The notes below the pieces were generated by a model that saw only the letters and a list, made by a program, of their open reading frames with translations, searched no databases and was not told the DNA's origin. A stretch of 64,000 nt of DNA from Suillus spraguei. Its lineage: Eukaryota; Basidiomycota; Agaricomycetes; Boletales; Suillaceae. This document shows positions 23,989 to 34,823 of the stretch, in pieces. The translations under genes and the position numbers were made by a program. The stretch is from assembly GCA_016800925.1 (NCBI GenBank), contig JABCPU010000194.1, positions 60,136-124,135 of the forward strand, read 5' to 3'. How positions within the stretch are numbered: position 1 is the first letter of the stretch; every line of letters begins with the position of its first letter.

Positions 23989-25897
23989 ACCCGTGGCGCT
24001 TGACATGTTGGTGTTTTCAATTTTGCGATGAGTTACAGCTATTCACCTTTCAAACTTGTATCTAGATGATATGCTCATACGAGGAGATCCTTTTTTTCCT
24101 CCTCCGAAAATGAAGGGGATTCAGTTCATACCATTCTGTGATAGTACTCGGTTTCTTTTTTGGTTGACAGTGACGCCTGTAAACTGCATAGACATGCAAG
24201 GTATTTGCACTACTAGTCTTTTTTCGATTTCGACTTTCTATTGTAATCCCGTCTCTTGCACGCACAGTTGTCATTCTAGGCTAACCTAACCTGATATTTG
24301 TTGATAATGAATATTTTGACTTGCTCATCTTATCGCTATCCTAGTGATGTCGTTGCGGGTGACATACTAGTACGGGCCCGGTCCTGATTATTCATTTCAA
24401 AAGGAGTATTTGAATGCAGACGAGATACGAATTAATTATTACCCTGTGCAACGACGGACCCCACCACGCCAGCTGGCAAGAATAACTTTGTGCAGATGCT
24501 TCATTGACGCTGGAACCTGCCATCCCCCATCTACAGACCACACCGGAATGTATTTACCACATGACACCTCCTGAAGACAGTTGCTGGCCTCAAAAGTGAT
24601 GATATATTTATATTCTTGATCGCTGTATCACTTTCGAATGACGGGAGTTACCTCCACTATCGCTCGGAGGGGAATGATGAAATATCAAGCACCATCCTTC
24701 AATATTCATCAATGACGCATTGGCCAACCTTCAAAGCTTCGCATTCAGGATCTGACCATGACACATCGATACCAAAAACACTGCATCTTCCGCTGGTAAG
24801 TTAATTCAAACGTCACAGACTACTTTCTGATTGTAACTTCGAGCCTACTCGTCCAACTCCGTTGAAAATATGACGAAGATAACGGTCAAACCACTCTCTG
24901 CTGACCTTGGTGCTCTTCCCACCCTCTCACTCGTACAGTCCTTCATCGGCCTTGGCATGGGCACTCACATCGCCTTGCTCACAACTTCCTCATCTTTCAT
25001 CGGCGTTGGCTTCAAGTATTGCTCAAAGTCGCAAGAAGACATCGAGCACGAATGGACATGCCGGATTTGCCTCAACTACAACAGGGATGAACGCATAAAG
25101 CATAGTGGCCAACAAAGCTGTTGATAGGTGGTTCACAGGCTGATGCATGCAACGGGTCGGAATGGCTATGCGTGAAGGAGATGATCGTACAGGGGATGCA
25201 GAAGGTGGTCAGTGTTGTAATTAAGAGTATGGGTATGGCGACAATGGTTATGACGCGAAATACATCCTCAGCACATTACTTGTGCCTGCTTTGTTTATTT
25301 TTGGGGCTGATGACTCCGGAAGAGATGCAGGGGTATCCTGCTTTGATAGGGGGGCTGTACTAATTTATTGAGGTGAGGAGGGCGAGTAGGTCGGTGTGTT
25401 GCGAGCGTCCGGAGGTATTCTGCATAATTAGTGGAGGGAGCCTCTGGATTATCCCTTGCCATGGACGCAGAGCCCGTTGAAATGTACACGCCACGTCATT
25501 GACGGACATGAAGATGATTTCTCAAAGCACAATACTACTTTTAACGCGAACAGTGCGGCTGTGAGGATTTGAAAATGAAAGATCTGGGTCCAGGCGCGGT
25601 ATGTTTCGAAGAAGCGCAAGTAATACAACAGATAACGGCTGTTATATTGGCACATTCAACATCCTTCAAATAAATGTTGGGCGGTGATGTGCGAGATGCG
25701 GTAAGACCTTCTAGCTAGCCTTAGGGAAGGTCTAGTATAGCGGCGGCCTTGCCTCATCGGCCCGAATTGAGGTTGAACTCCAAAAGTAAAAGTTCCACGG
25801 AATGGTCATGAGGCGCAAACTATTTCTCTGTCAATTGTCAGTGACAAGCAGCAGTGTGCCGTTCAAATCCTTGCTACAACCGCCACCATTGCTCACC
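23989..25897. other. Intergenic, duplicated 3' flank then unassigned sequence
   Basis: The first ~150 bp repeats the 3' flank of copy 1. Further on there is an 84-codon frame at 24870-25124 with a hydrophobic middle (LSLVQSFIGLGMGTHIALLT) and a Cys pair (TCRIC). It lacks splice or family support and I do not call it a gene. Confidence 0.45.
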
Positions 25898-26406
25898 ATG
25901 TCTGTGAAACCGATCACATCTCATAGCCAGTTCATTTCCGTCGTAGTAGTAGGCACCTCATAGCCAGCGGTATAATGCAGAAATCACATTTGACTTCACA
26001 GATGATGGAAAAGGGGAAGACTGCCATCGTAGACTTCGTATCCGAAAGGTGCCCTCACTGCAAAGCCATCGCCCCCACATTTGATGAGCTCGCAAGCAAG
26101 TTCTCGTCGACAAGGTTGAATTTTACGTCATCGATGGTGAAAAACTCGACGATGTCAGCTTCGAAGTTGGTGGCATAACCAGTGTAGATATTGGATACTT
26201 TTCTGCATACAACAACCATCTTACGCTGTTGACTATGTTCAGTATCCCACATTCGTGGCGTTCAAGGACGGTAACAAGATGGAGGAATCCACATTTGGTG
26301 CTGCTCGCGAGAGGCTGCAGGTGCGTTTACACTTGTCTGTTAGCATTACGAATAGAAACCTATTTTGCCCACCCAGGAATTTGTAGAGAAATACTGTTCA
26401 CCTTGA
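25898..26406 (+). pseudogene. Thioredoxin-like paralogue with CPHC site, frameshifted
   Basis: The exon plan matches the thioredoxin-like gene at 12645: exon 1 25898-25942 (45 nt in both), exon 2 26002-26183, exon 3 26243-26320, exon 4 26377-26406, with introns at the same places. The protein reads GKTAIVDFVSERCPHCKAIAPTFDELA, then VEFYVIDGEKLDDVSFEVGGI, then YPTFVAFKDGNKM and a short helix. Exon 2 is 182 nt, two too many for the frame. The shift lies near 26104-26110 between ELASKFS and DKVEFYV. The active site is intact (CPHC), opposite to the 12645 gene, which is in frame but lacks the first Cys. This copy probably makes no full-length protein. Confidence 0.8.
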
Positions 26407-27169
26407 CGATTGACACCACATTAATGTTCAAGTTTATTGCGCATCAAGGACAGTTCTGACTGTTCGGGAAACGACTTGTGCTATGTCTTATCTCCAGTGT
26501 CTACGACTTCTAATGACGGAGTTTGTAGATATTCTATAGTAATGGTTTTTAGGGTGCCAAAGACCGATTCTACAGAATACCTATGGATTTTGATGGGACT
26601 GGATATCACGCCTGCAAGTTAGGCCTTTCTCCGACACATTTACGATTCACGGAACCTTCTCCTCGCGCTTTTGAACCATGCAGCAAGTATGCTGACATGT
26701 AGTGGGGACGTCGCGGAGAACTTACATGTCCAACATCTGCACTCCTTCGAGTAATTTGGGAACAACGAAATTTTGGACACTTATGATAAGACCACAGGGT
26801 TCACATCTTGCATTTGATTAACTTATTCACTCTCTTAGGAATGGAGACTTCCGATTATTTTTGAACGGAGTGGGAGAACGGAATTTTGTAGTGACAGCGG
26901 AAACACTCCCAGAAAGCAATTGGAATGTAAAATCATGTCCAGTAGCTCCATCTGGCACGCTGGTCCATCAGGTCTAGCCAACCTAGGGTGTTCAAATATC
27001 GAAATCGGACTCAGTAGGTTCCGAGAAAGTGGCGACTTCCTTGAAGGAATAATTGTTTTACAGTTCTGGATCCTTCGAGTTCGCATCATAATATCATTTC
27101 GAGCCTGGAATTTTTGATCGTCGAGTACAGTCTGAGACATCCAAGAGCAACAATCGAAAAGCTTGGTCA
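26407..27169. other. Intergenic, nothing recognised
   Basis: No gene supported. A minus-strand frame at 26835-27395 overlaps the ICMT-like relic and has no family features. Confidence 0.4.
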
Positions 27170-27400
27170 AGTAAAGATGGAATCCTCGTCTGCTATCGCA
27201 GTACTTGTATCGTTCATACCCAAGACACCCTCGAGGAACGAGGATGTTACGAGCAGGGCTTACTATTACACGGGTTCCTGACCATGAAGTGAGTGTTTTT
27301 TTGTGACTCGTCCACAAATTTTTATAGAACCGTGCTTTGAGCAATTTACTGGTCTGTTCTTTTGCAGAAATCGCAGGTGTTGTAGTCACTCGCATGCACC
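27170..27400 (+). pseudogene. Truncated relic of a fourth ICMT-like copy
   Basis: Similarity to copy 3 is patchy but ordered. ATGGAATCC followed by CTCGTCTGCTATCGC matches the first codons. GGGTTCCTGACCATGAAGTGAGTG matches the end of exon 1 and the donor. ATAGAACCGTGC...CAATTTACTGGTCTGTTC...GAAATCGC matches the intron end and start of exon 2. Most of exon 1 is deleted or diverged and everything after about 27390 is missing. The donor here reads GTGAGT. Confidence 0.65.
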
Positions 27401-27986
27401 AAGCGCGCTGACTAAGCAGCGGGCTATTTATGATACTTACTCATAATCGGAGAACCTCTCCAACAGTTGGGAATTGACACTGCATGGAGTTAGAGAATTG
27501 TGTATAGGGTCTCGGCATGTGTACAAGCGGCCGTCGAGATATTCGCAAAACTATCGAAATAGAACACCCCTTTCCTTCGAAACAGTTTTACCAGCACACA
27601 AACTAGGATTATCCGGCGATAAGTGGAGTCGGGATCCACCGTGATATGGCGGGCCTGGCCAACAGTACAAGCGGCCCGCGAGCGTAATACCCGCAGAACT
27701 ATCGACACTGTCCCATCCCTTTCCCTCGAAACAGTTTTACCAGCACACAAAATAGGATTATCCGGCGATACGGGATCCACTGTGATATGGCTGGCCTGGC
27801 CCGGCCTGTGGGCCATGGAGCTAGATTATACAGGATACGAAATCAATGACTCAATCGCACTCCCTGTCTCCGACTTTCGCATTATGATGATACGGATATG
27901 ATCGTCAGAGGAAATTCGGCTACGGCCTCAGCGAGGTATTCACGTATAAAAGCACTCGTTGAAAAGCTCAAGTGCTCTTCTATATC
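27401..27986. other. Intergenic with a tandem duplication, promoter of ICMT-like copy 3
   Basis: Holds the 144-bp tandem repeat at 27521-27822, then about 160 bp before the copy 3 start codon. No gene. Confidence 0.5.
27521..27822 (+). repeat. Direct tandem duplication, unit about 144 bp
   Basis: Two copies start with GTACAAGCGG at 27521 and 27665. They share TCGAAACAGTTTTACCAGC, GGATTATCCGGCGATA and GGGATCCAC.GTGATATGGC. Each ends in a GGCCTGGCC-rich motif like those in the blocks at 6600 and 8257, which suggests the same transposon vocabulary. Confidence 0.8.
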
Positions 27987-28717
27987 ATGGAGTCCCTTCT
28001 CAAAGTCCCACTTATTCTCTCGTCTGCTATCGCGCTGCACGTATCTTTCACGACTGAAAATAATCCTTTGAATAAAGAGGTTATTCATCAAACGTTCAAT
28101 GAGTGGATCTTCACTCGGCTCGTCAAATATGGGTTTCCGACCATAAAGGCGAGTTCTTTCTCCTGCTCACAAACATATTTCATAGAACCATGCATTAGGC
28201 ATTTTACTGGACTGTTTCTCTCGCGGAAATCGCCATCATTGTCCATCGTATGACAGACCCCAACTCTGTTTCCATAATACGTGTCACCCCCATTACTTTC
28301 CCTTTCATGTTCGGTACCGCACTCGCTATCACGGGCGGTCTTGTCCGCTGGTGGTGTTATTACACTCTCGGTCCTTTTTTCACTTTCCAACTCAGTATCC
28401 GCGACGGGCAATACATTGTAACGACTGGACCATACGCAGTCGTACGCCATCCATCCTATACGGCAGGTCTGGCGGAGCTCATTGGCATATTGATCCTCCA
28501 CGGATCAACCAATTCATGGCTTAGAGACTCAGGGGTTTTGAATATCCCTGGGCTGAAAGTGATTGTGGCAGTATGGCTGGTGGAGATTACTCTCCTTTTC
28601 ATATGCGTTGTGTTTAGGGTCAGTCAAGAGGATGAAGTCCTGAAGTCAACTTTCGGAAGCGAGTGGGAGAGGTGGGCGACGGCTGTCAGGTACCGGCTGG
28701 TACCTGGCATTTACTAG
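27987..28717 (+). CDS. ICMT-like isoprenylcysteine carboxyl methyltransferase, copy 3 (intact)
   Basis: Exons 27987-28148 (162 nt, as in copies 1 and 2) and 28199-28717 encode 226 residues. The intron 28149-28198 has a GCGAGT donor and a TAG acceptor. Using any earlier acceptor would leave an in-frame TAG, so this border is well constrained. Motifs are RWWCYYTLGPFFTFQLS, TGPYAVVRHPSYTAGL, EDEVLKSTFGSEWERW and YRLVPGIY. It is clearly more diverged from copies 1 and 2 than they are from each other, so it is the older paralogue. The role is inferred to be methylation of a prenylated or similar thiol substrate in the ER membrane; the substrate is unknown. Confidence 0.87.
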
Positions 28718-28745
28718 ACCCAAGGTGCATGTATCATACTATCGT

Positions 28746-29348
28746 TGTACAGCTCTCCACTACTAGTGGCGATCTTCGTCTATAGAGGGCTGTCTAGATG
28801 AAAATAGAAATAGTTCGTGACAGTTAATGGTAGATTGCTTTTTATAGAGTTTGCGAGCGAGAGCCAATAGTGGTCCCATAGCATGACCAGAGCGAGCGGA
28901 TACCCGGGCAACATGTACGGCACTGGCGGGACCTGATACTGAGGGTCTATGAGGAAGTAACGGGCGAGTAGTGGTGAACACAATGGGCTGGCTCTGGTTT
29001 CGCGAGTGACCTTCCACGAGTGGTGCGTCTCTCTTGAGACACGTGCATGCGGAAGGCCGAGCTTAAGCTTGGCGCTTACATAATAGTAAGTGGTGACGTA
29101 TCCTGATTCGTTTACACTTACTCTGCGAGTTTTTCAAAATTAATTCATTGAAACACTCCTGAAAGCAGCTGTAATCCATGTGAGTACCGTTTCGATGAGT
29201 GAAATTTATCTCACCAATTATGTAAATAACTTTCTTATCACGGCGGGCGACTAACCGATCTCAGGCTATTGCAGCAAATATTAGTATCCTGAAGTGCTTG
29301 CACCTCGTTTCACTACCACCATGTTATCTGCGTGTCGTGGTGCGACCG
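28746..29348 (+). repeat. Direct duplication of the SQR promoter region, copy A
   Basis: This copy carries the SQR upstream region and a start-like ACCACCATGTTATCTGCGTG at its end, then breaks off into copy B. It shares long stretches with 29349-30160, such as CTCTCCACTACTAGTGGCG, GTAAATAACTTTCTTATC and GTATCCTGAAGTGCTTGCA. An extra ~150 bp (about 28843-28995) is absent from copy B. Confidence 0.9.
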
Positions 29349-30160
29349 TGTACAGCTCTCCACTACTAGTGGCGATCTTCGTCTATAAAGGGCTGCCTAG
29401 ATGAAACTAGTTCGTGACAGTTAATGGCAGATTGCTTTGTTTCGCGGGTGACCTTTCACGAACGGCGCGTCTCTCTTGAGACGCGTGCATGCGGGAGAAC
29501 TTGGTATTGGCTTTTACACTTTAGACTATGCTTTTCCTTTTTGCTCTTATCACCGCGTGCACATTATCTCTTGGCACTTCTGTCTCTTCTTGACCATACG
29601 AACGCCTCCACTTTTCTTTCCCCCGAACTCGTTACATGATCATTATCGAGTAATACAAAGTCTGCACCCTTCGTCTCACAAACACTTCAGTATTGTTTAC
29701 AGGACATACTGAGGTGAGTAGATTGTTACTTACGTCTCTCTTTCTTGTACTGATGTATCATAGCGTGCTCTCCCGCTAGGTACTTATAATGTTAATGATA
29801 TACTGAGCGTGCTCTCCCGCTAGTTCTGCTACTTGGAAGGCCGAGCTTAAGTGTCCAAGCTTGAAGACTCAAGAGCGCCTGCCAAGAAGGCGCTTACATA
29901 ATAATAAGCAGTAAGCGTCAAAGTCGTATCCTGATTCTCCGAGTTTTTCAAAATCAATTCATTGAAGAAAGAAGCAGCTGTAATCCATGTGGGTACCGTT
30001 TCAAAGAGTCAGATTTATCTCACAAATTATGTAAATAACTTTCTTATCGCGGCGGGCGGATGACCGATCTCATGCTATTGCAGTATTAGTATCCTGAAGT
30101 GCTTGCACCTCATTTCACTACCACCATGTCAAACATGTTATCTGCGTGTCGGCGCATAGC
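29349..30160 (+). repeat. Direct duplication of the SQR promoter region, copy B (attached to SQR)
   Basis: This is the copy joined to the functional SQR start codon at 30126. Relative to copy A it has about 340 bp extra between GCATGCGG (near 29492) and AAGGCCGAGC (near 29838). That insert includes the 18-bp sequence AGCGTGCTCTCCCGCTAG twice (29762-29779 and 29806-29823). It is the likely active SQR promoter. Confidence 0.88.
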
Positions 30161-31889
30161 AGGTCTGCGTACTACAGCTAGATATGCTAGTACGAGCACC
30201 AAGGAAAAGTTTCGAGTGCTTGTTGTCGGAGCAGGTGCACGCAGTCGATGGATGGAGTTTTTTGAACGAACGTTGACAAATCTTCAGGTTCTGGTGGGTT
30301 GGCTGTTGCCAATCAGATATATAACTGCTTCAAGGCTGCCGGAAAGCCTTTAAATGCAGGGGATGTAGTGGTCCTTGACGCAGCAGACTATCACTACTAT
30401 CAAGTAAGTGCTCAGAAATCAGTAACGTACTTTTTAATGACTCCCCCTTTCAAGCCTGGCTGGTGCGGTTTCTATTCATCAATTCTGTCATACGAAACAT
30501 GACCCATGCTTCAGGAGTTTGGTCGGTGCTGGCCTTCGCTCTAAAACAGATACCAGACGACCGCTCGGGTCCCTATTCCCGCCACATATTGTTCACATTG
30601 CAGAGAATGTCAAGTCATTCTATCCGGAAACTTCGTCAGTCATGACAACGTCAGGTCGGACAATTTCATATGATTCGCTTGTAGTAGCGGCAGGTCTGAA
30701 GACGAACTGGGATGGCATCGCTGGCTTGCCGCAGGCTCTCGCCGATCCTTCTTCTGGTGTCTCATCAGTATACTCCTATAATACCTGTGGCAAAGTCTGG
30801 CATGACGTGGACGCTCTCAGATCCGGAAATGCTATTTTTACACAACCTGCAGGTATTATTAAATGCCCAGGAGGTAAGTCAAATGTCTCCCCGATGGTGC
30901 TGCTCACCGTCTTGTAGCTCCGCAGAAAATTATGTGGATGGCCTGGGACAGATACCAAAAATCTGGGCGAGGAAATAACATCAAAATCGACTTCATGACT
31001 GGGATGCCATCCATGTTTAGCGTCAAGAAGTATTCGGATGCCCTGAACGCGCTGCGCATTGAGCGGGGTATCGGAGCAGAGTTTCAACATAACTTAATTT
31101 CCATCGATGTAGCCAACAGGAAAGCAACTTTCAAGAAAGTTGACGGTTCGACCGTGGATCGTGATTTCACCCTGCTGCATGTTGCGCCACCGATGGAACC
31201 GCTAGACTTTATCAAAGCATCGCCTATTGCTGACCCAGCGGGTTGGGTAGAAGTTGATCAGGCAACTCTACGTCATGTCAAACCCGAATTTGGAAACATA
31301 TTTGCCTTGGGTGACTGCTCTTCCCTGCCCACCAGCAAAACAATTGCCGCTATTACATCCCAAGCCCCTATCTTAACGGAAAATCTATTTTCGGTTATGG
31401 ACACCGGCAAAGTGAGCAGTGCCAAGTACGATGGCTATACCAGTTGCCCAGTCCGTTTACCTCCTTATAACATTATCCACTACACTCAATTCCATCTTTA
31501 GCTTTTGACGGGGTATGGGCAAGTGATGCTAGCGGAGTTCAAGTATGGATTTGTGCCCAAAGAGACTTTTGCCAATTACCTGGGAGATCAGACAAAGCGG
31601 AGAAGGTTTGTACTTTGTGATTCTCGCTTACATCATTGCATTGAACCTGTCAAATCTTTCAGATTATTTTATCACTTTAAAAAGGTACGCAGTACAATTC
31701 CTCCTAAAATAGGCTTATTGTTGTACCTTATGTAGGACCTTTTCCCTTGGGCTTACTGGAGCCGTATGGTGAGTCTCTTCAAATAGTTGGTACGGACCTC
31801 TCGGAGTGTCTTATGCTGCGCCGTACCAGGTTGATGGGAAATGGTTCGGCCCTTCGGGACCATTCCGTCCTAAGCTTAAGGAGTTGTAA
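30126..31889 (+). CDS. Sulfide:quinone oxidoreductase, mitochondrial
   Basis: Nine exons (30126-30234, 30288-30403, 30455-30462, 30515-30873, 30918-31450, 31502-31605, 31663-31684, 31736-31768, 31830-31889) total 1,344 nt, encoding 447 residues, close to the animal and yeast enzymes. The enzyme oxidises sulfide in mitochondria and passes electrons to ubiquinone. The N-terminus is Arg/Ser/Ala-rich, fitting a mitochondrial presequence. The FAD-binding GAGSGG is rebuilt across intron 1. Both redox cysteines expected for SQR are present, in KCPGAPQKI (about 195) and GYTSCPLLTGYG (about 374). Exon 3 is only 8 nt and completes the conserved QPGWSLVGAGL. The C-terminal DLFPWAYWSRM then VDGKWFGPSGPF fits the family. 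It lies directly downstream of a duplicated promoter. Confidence 0.93.
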
Positions 31890-33112
31890 GACATAACAAG
31901 GACATGCCTTCGGTCGACTCTCGGACGATACTTCTACAGTAGCAAGACAGGAAATGCAATATTGACACTTCACTTATGTAACGAAAATTTGATGCTGTGA
32001 ATGCTGTGGCTTTCGAATGCATTGAGAACTGATGACGCAGTGCAATCTCGCTCACCCAGGTTTCATGATCCAGTTTTGTTCGAGATATAGGCAATGAGGA
32101 GGTACGCTGGGATTTTTCAACTGAGAGTATGTTCGTCGATACGATCTACGAAAGCTATGAATTGCGGGTCCGAATTGCCGTGTTGAGACTCATTATGCGA
32201 ATGCTATGCGATGACTTTACCGACGCTGCGAGAGTTGCGGTCTCTCCTGTTCCGCTGACAATGGGACCTGCCTGCCGAAAATATCAATATCTCAAAGAAG
32301 GCATTGTCTCCGAGCGATATTCATGGACGATTGCAGATTGCACAGTAAAGGTCATGAAGTGATTGTTTGCGAGGTTTGGAATGAGATCCGCGCGAGGAGA
32401 GTGTTTGTTTAGAAGCGGAAGTCACCATGGTAGTGAATAAAAGAGCTAGAAAGAACCATGATAGTAGTTGTGCAAAGGCCACACAGCATGTGAAATGATG
32501 AACGGAAAGAGCCGCGATGAAACAACGCAGTAGGAGCTTCGGCGGCATTTCGTGCTTTATATATGTAGAAAAAAGTGACATTTACAGATATCCTTTTCTC
32601 GACTTGTACTGATTATTGTCTTTGGAGGGTGCATCATATCACTCCATGCGAACTTCATTCTACATGTACAATCTCCATCACGATGTATCATTTCTCTTTC
32701 CTTTCTGATAGCATTCGCTTATTTTCGTAGTCACTTCTCCTTGGTCCTTCAGTCAAAGTTTGAGCTTACCTAGTCCCATTTGTTATCATACGAAAACCTC
32801 CACTAAAAGTGGATGACTTTATGAAATGTTGACTACTAATACTTTGTGATCGATAGTACGCAGATTCTGACAAAGTGTTGTCGCACCATTGATTGCTTCG
32901 AGCTTGGTTCCTGAGCCACAGAAGTTCAACTTATCAACATTCAGGTGTTGGCCATCCATTCGGCGTGGTTCACCCTGGAGGAGCTCCTGTATATTAATAT
33001 TGTACGTTGCGGATGACTTCATCATCATCATTGTTTGAGTCTGCTCTGTTGCTGTTCGTCATCTATATTCGCACACATCCGATGGGATGATGATATAATA
33101 GACTCCTGTGAA
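31890..33112. other. Intergenic, 3' flank of SQR and of the seven-TM gene
   Basis: Convergent region. A short dispersed repeat lies at 31897-31926. Other short frames have no family features. Confidence 0.5.
31897..31926 (+). repeat. Short dispersed repeat, copy 2
   Basis: Matches 22141-22170 at 28 of 30 positions and begins 8 bp after the SQR stop codon. Confidence 0.5.
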
Positions 33113-34823
33113 TCAAGTCGACGTATTTACATCGGGGTTGTACGCGAATGCCATAGTGCCGAGGTCTGTGACACTATCTGATACATCATCGAGCTGAGAA
33201 AAATATTCCCGAGTGCCGATGACTAGTCGGGGAACCATGACGCATTGCTGGATGGTGACCAAGGACATTGCAGCGCTTCTATACCATCGGCTCCCGTCGG
33301 TATCACCCTGTGGTTCATCATGTTGTGGTCATTGTTGAGGGTGTCAGCAGCAAATTGCTTACATTCGCGCATACAGCAGCAACCTGCATGACGCTCAATA
33401 TGAGATAGCTGGAAGTCATGGTAAGAATGTTTCATGTGCAATTGAAAGGCAAGAAAACGTATTCACTCACCACGAAAAATACAGTACATGGTCCCTAAGG
33501 ATGGCAAGACTGTCGCTATGACCATCACCAAATCCACCATCTGAACGTACTCTCTGCATCTCACGGACATACTCCACGAGGACCCGTGTGGCAAGAAGGA
33601 GAAATAGAAGCTCGATGCATAGACTTGGGATGCCGTCAAGAAAGGGTACTATGAGGGCCATGGACGCAGTGCAGACTCCCGTCCCGGAAAGTACGTATTC
33701 TTCGGCTAGACACCAACGATTCGTGAGCGAGTGACTGTCACAAAATCAACTGACTTACGTGTTGGGCCTATAGCAAGGATGAGTCCCAGGCCACCCGTTA
33801 TTCCTCGGAAAGCGCTAGCGGCCAGAAAACAGATAATCAGAAATATTCGCATCTGCATGGATCGGCGATACATCGCGAAAACACGGATTGACATGATCGC
33901 TACAGTTGTTTTCGAGATATCAATAATAGCCCACAATAAGTTGATAACGGAACTGACCATACATCGTACACGCAAGAGTAACCATTCCCCATGACCGTAA
34001 TCGGCCAACAATGTCACCTATCACAAGTTAAAGGGATTGCCGCACACATATGACTCATACTAAACTCACACCTAGAACTGACATTAGTATGGACTGCAGC
34101 AAGTTAGTAGCTGGTTGTGCGTGCTCCTGTGTTGGGCCAGTCAGTCACTAATGCGTCCCTGCAAGTAAGTTAAGAGGCTTTACTGTATTGCTCAACAACA
34201 TGCCCGGCGCTCCCCCTACCACGAATCGAAACATGAGTTGTTGCTTGAAGAGCAGAATCCACAAAAAGATGCGTACATATTTGAACTCTGAAACCCATAC
34301 TCAGTCAACAGATCTGCATCCTCTATTTTGAACTTACATTGCGATTACAAGACCCAAGTAACGTGCCTATACAAGATGGTCAGGCCATATAGTGTGATAT
34401 TTTCAGAGGGCAACGTACAATGATATATAGAACTGTTGTTAGTTTCCAGCGTTGACGCTACGGAGTGTTAGTATAAATCAGACGATAAGTAGATTGGTTT
34501 GAATTCCTCACCCATATCAGTTCCACCTAGAACGAGGTATAGAAAGGTGGAAGCAACAGTTTTCAAAAGATTGCATAACATACTTCACGAGTGAAAATGA
34601 GACCTGGCGGAGCATATTGAGCGTGCTCGCACTGACTTGCGACATATAAAATGGTCAGATACCGTAGTCGTAGAAAATGATCGCTGTAGAAGCCACTGCC
34701 GGTGTCGGGATGAACTCTAGGAACTTGAACAGAGGAGACTAGTGACTTACCACTAAATCTAAAGTGAAGGTCATTATATCCGACAACTGGCCAAAAACTT
34801 GATGAGTCGGACGTCAAGCTCAT
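33113..34823 (-). CDS. Seven-TM-like integral membrane protein (basidiomycete DUF6533-like family)
   Basis: The 5' exons join in phase: 34751-34823, 34663-34695, 34584-34603, 34512-34526 (15 nt), 34419-34457 and 34338-34366. They give FSVASTAIIFYDYGLIFTRE, VELIW, then RQRWKLTTVLYII and ARYLGLVIAI, the usual N-terminal signature of this mushroom family. The middle (about 33700-34300) carries IRVFAMYRRSMQMRIFLIIC. The 3' exons carry IPSLCIELLFLLLATRV, LAILRDHVLYF and the C-terminal VPRLVIGTREYFSQL, ending at TGA 33113-33115. Exon borders between 34337 and 34020 are not resolved, so a lesion there cannot be excluded. The function is unknown; members are predicted plasma-membrane proteins. An in-frame upstream ATG exists at 34859. 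Confidence 0.7.

Noticed and set aside
18698..26406. Biosynthetic cluster of methyltransferases, protease and thioredoxins
   Set aside because: No backbone enzyme, transporter or regulator is present. The genes look like locally duplicated accessory genes, not one pathway.
26835..27395. Minus-strand 186-codon frame
   Set aside because: It overlaps the ICMT-like relic on the other strand and shows no family features.
28174..28198. In-frame TAG in ICMT-like copy 3
   Set aside because: The TAG is the intron acceptor itself. The aligned acceptors of copies 1 and 2 (CAG) fall at the same point.
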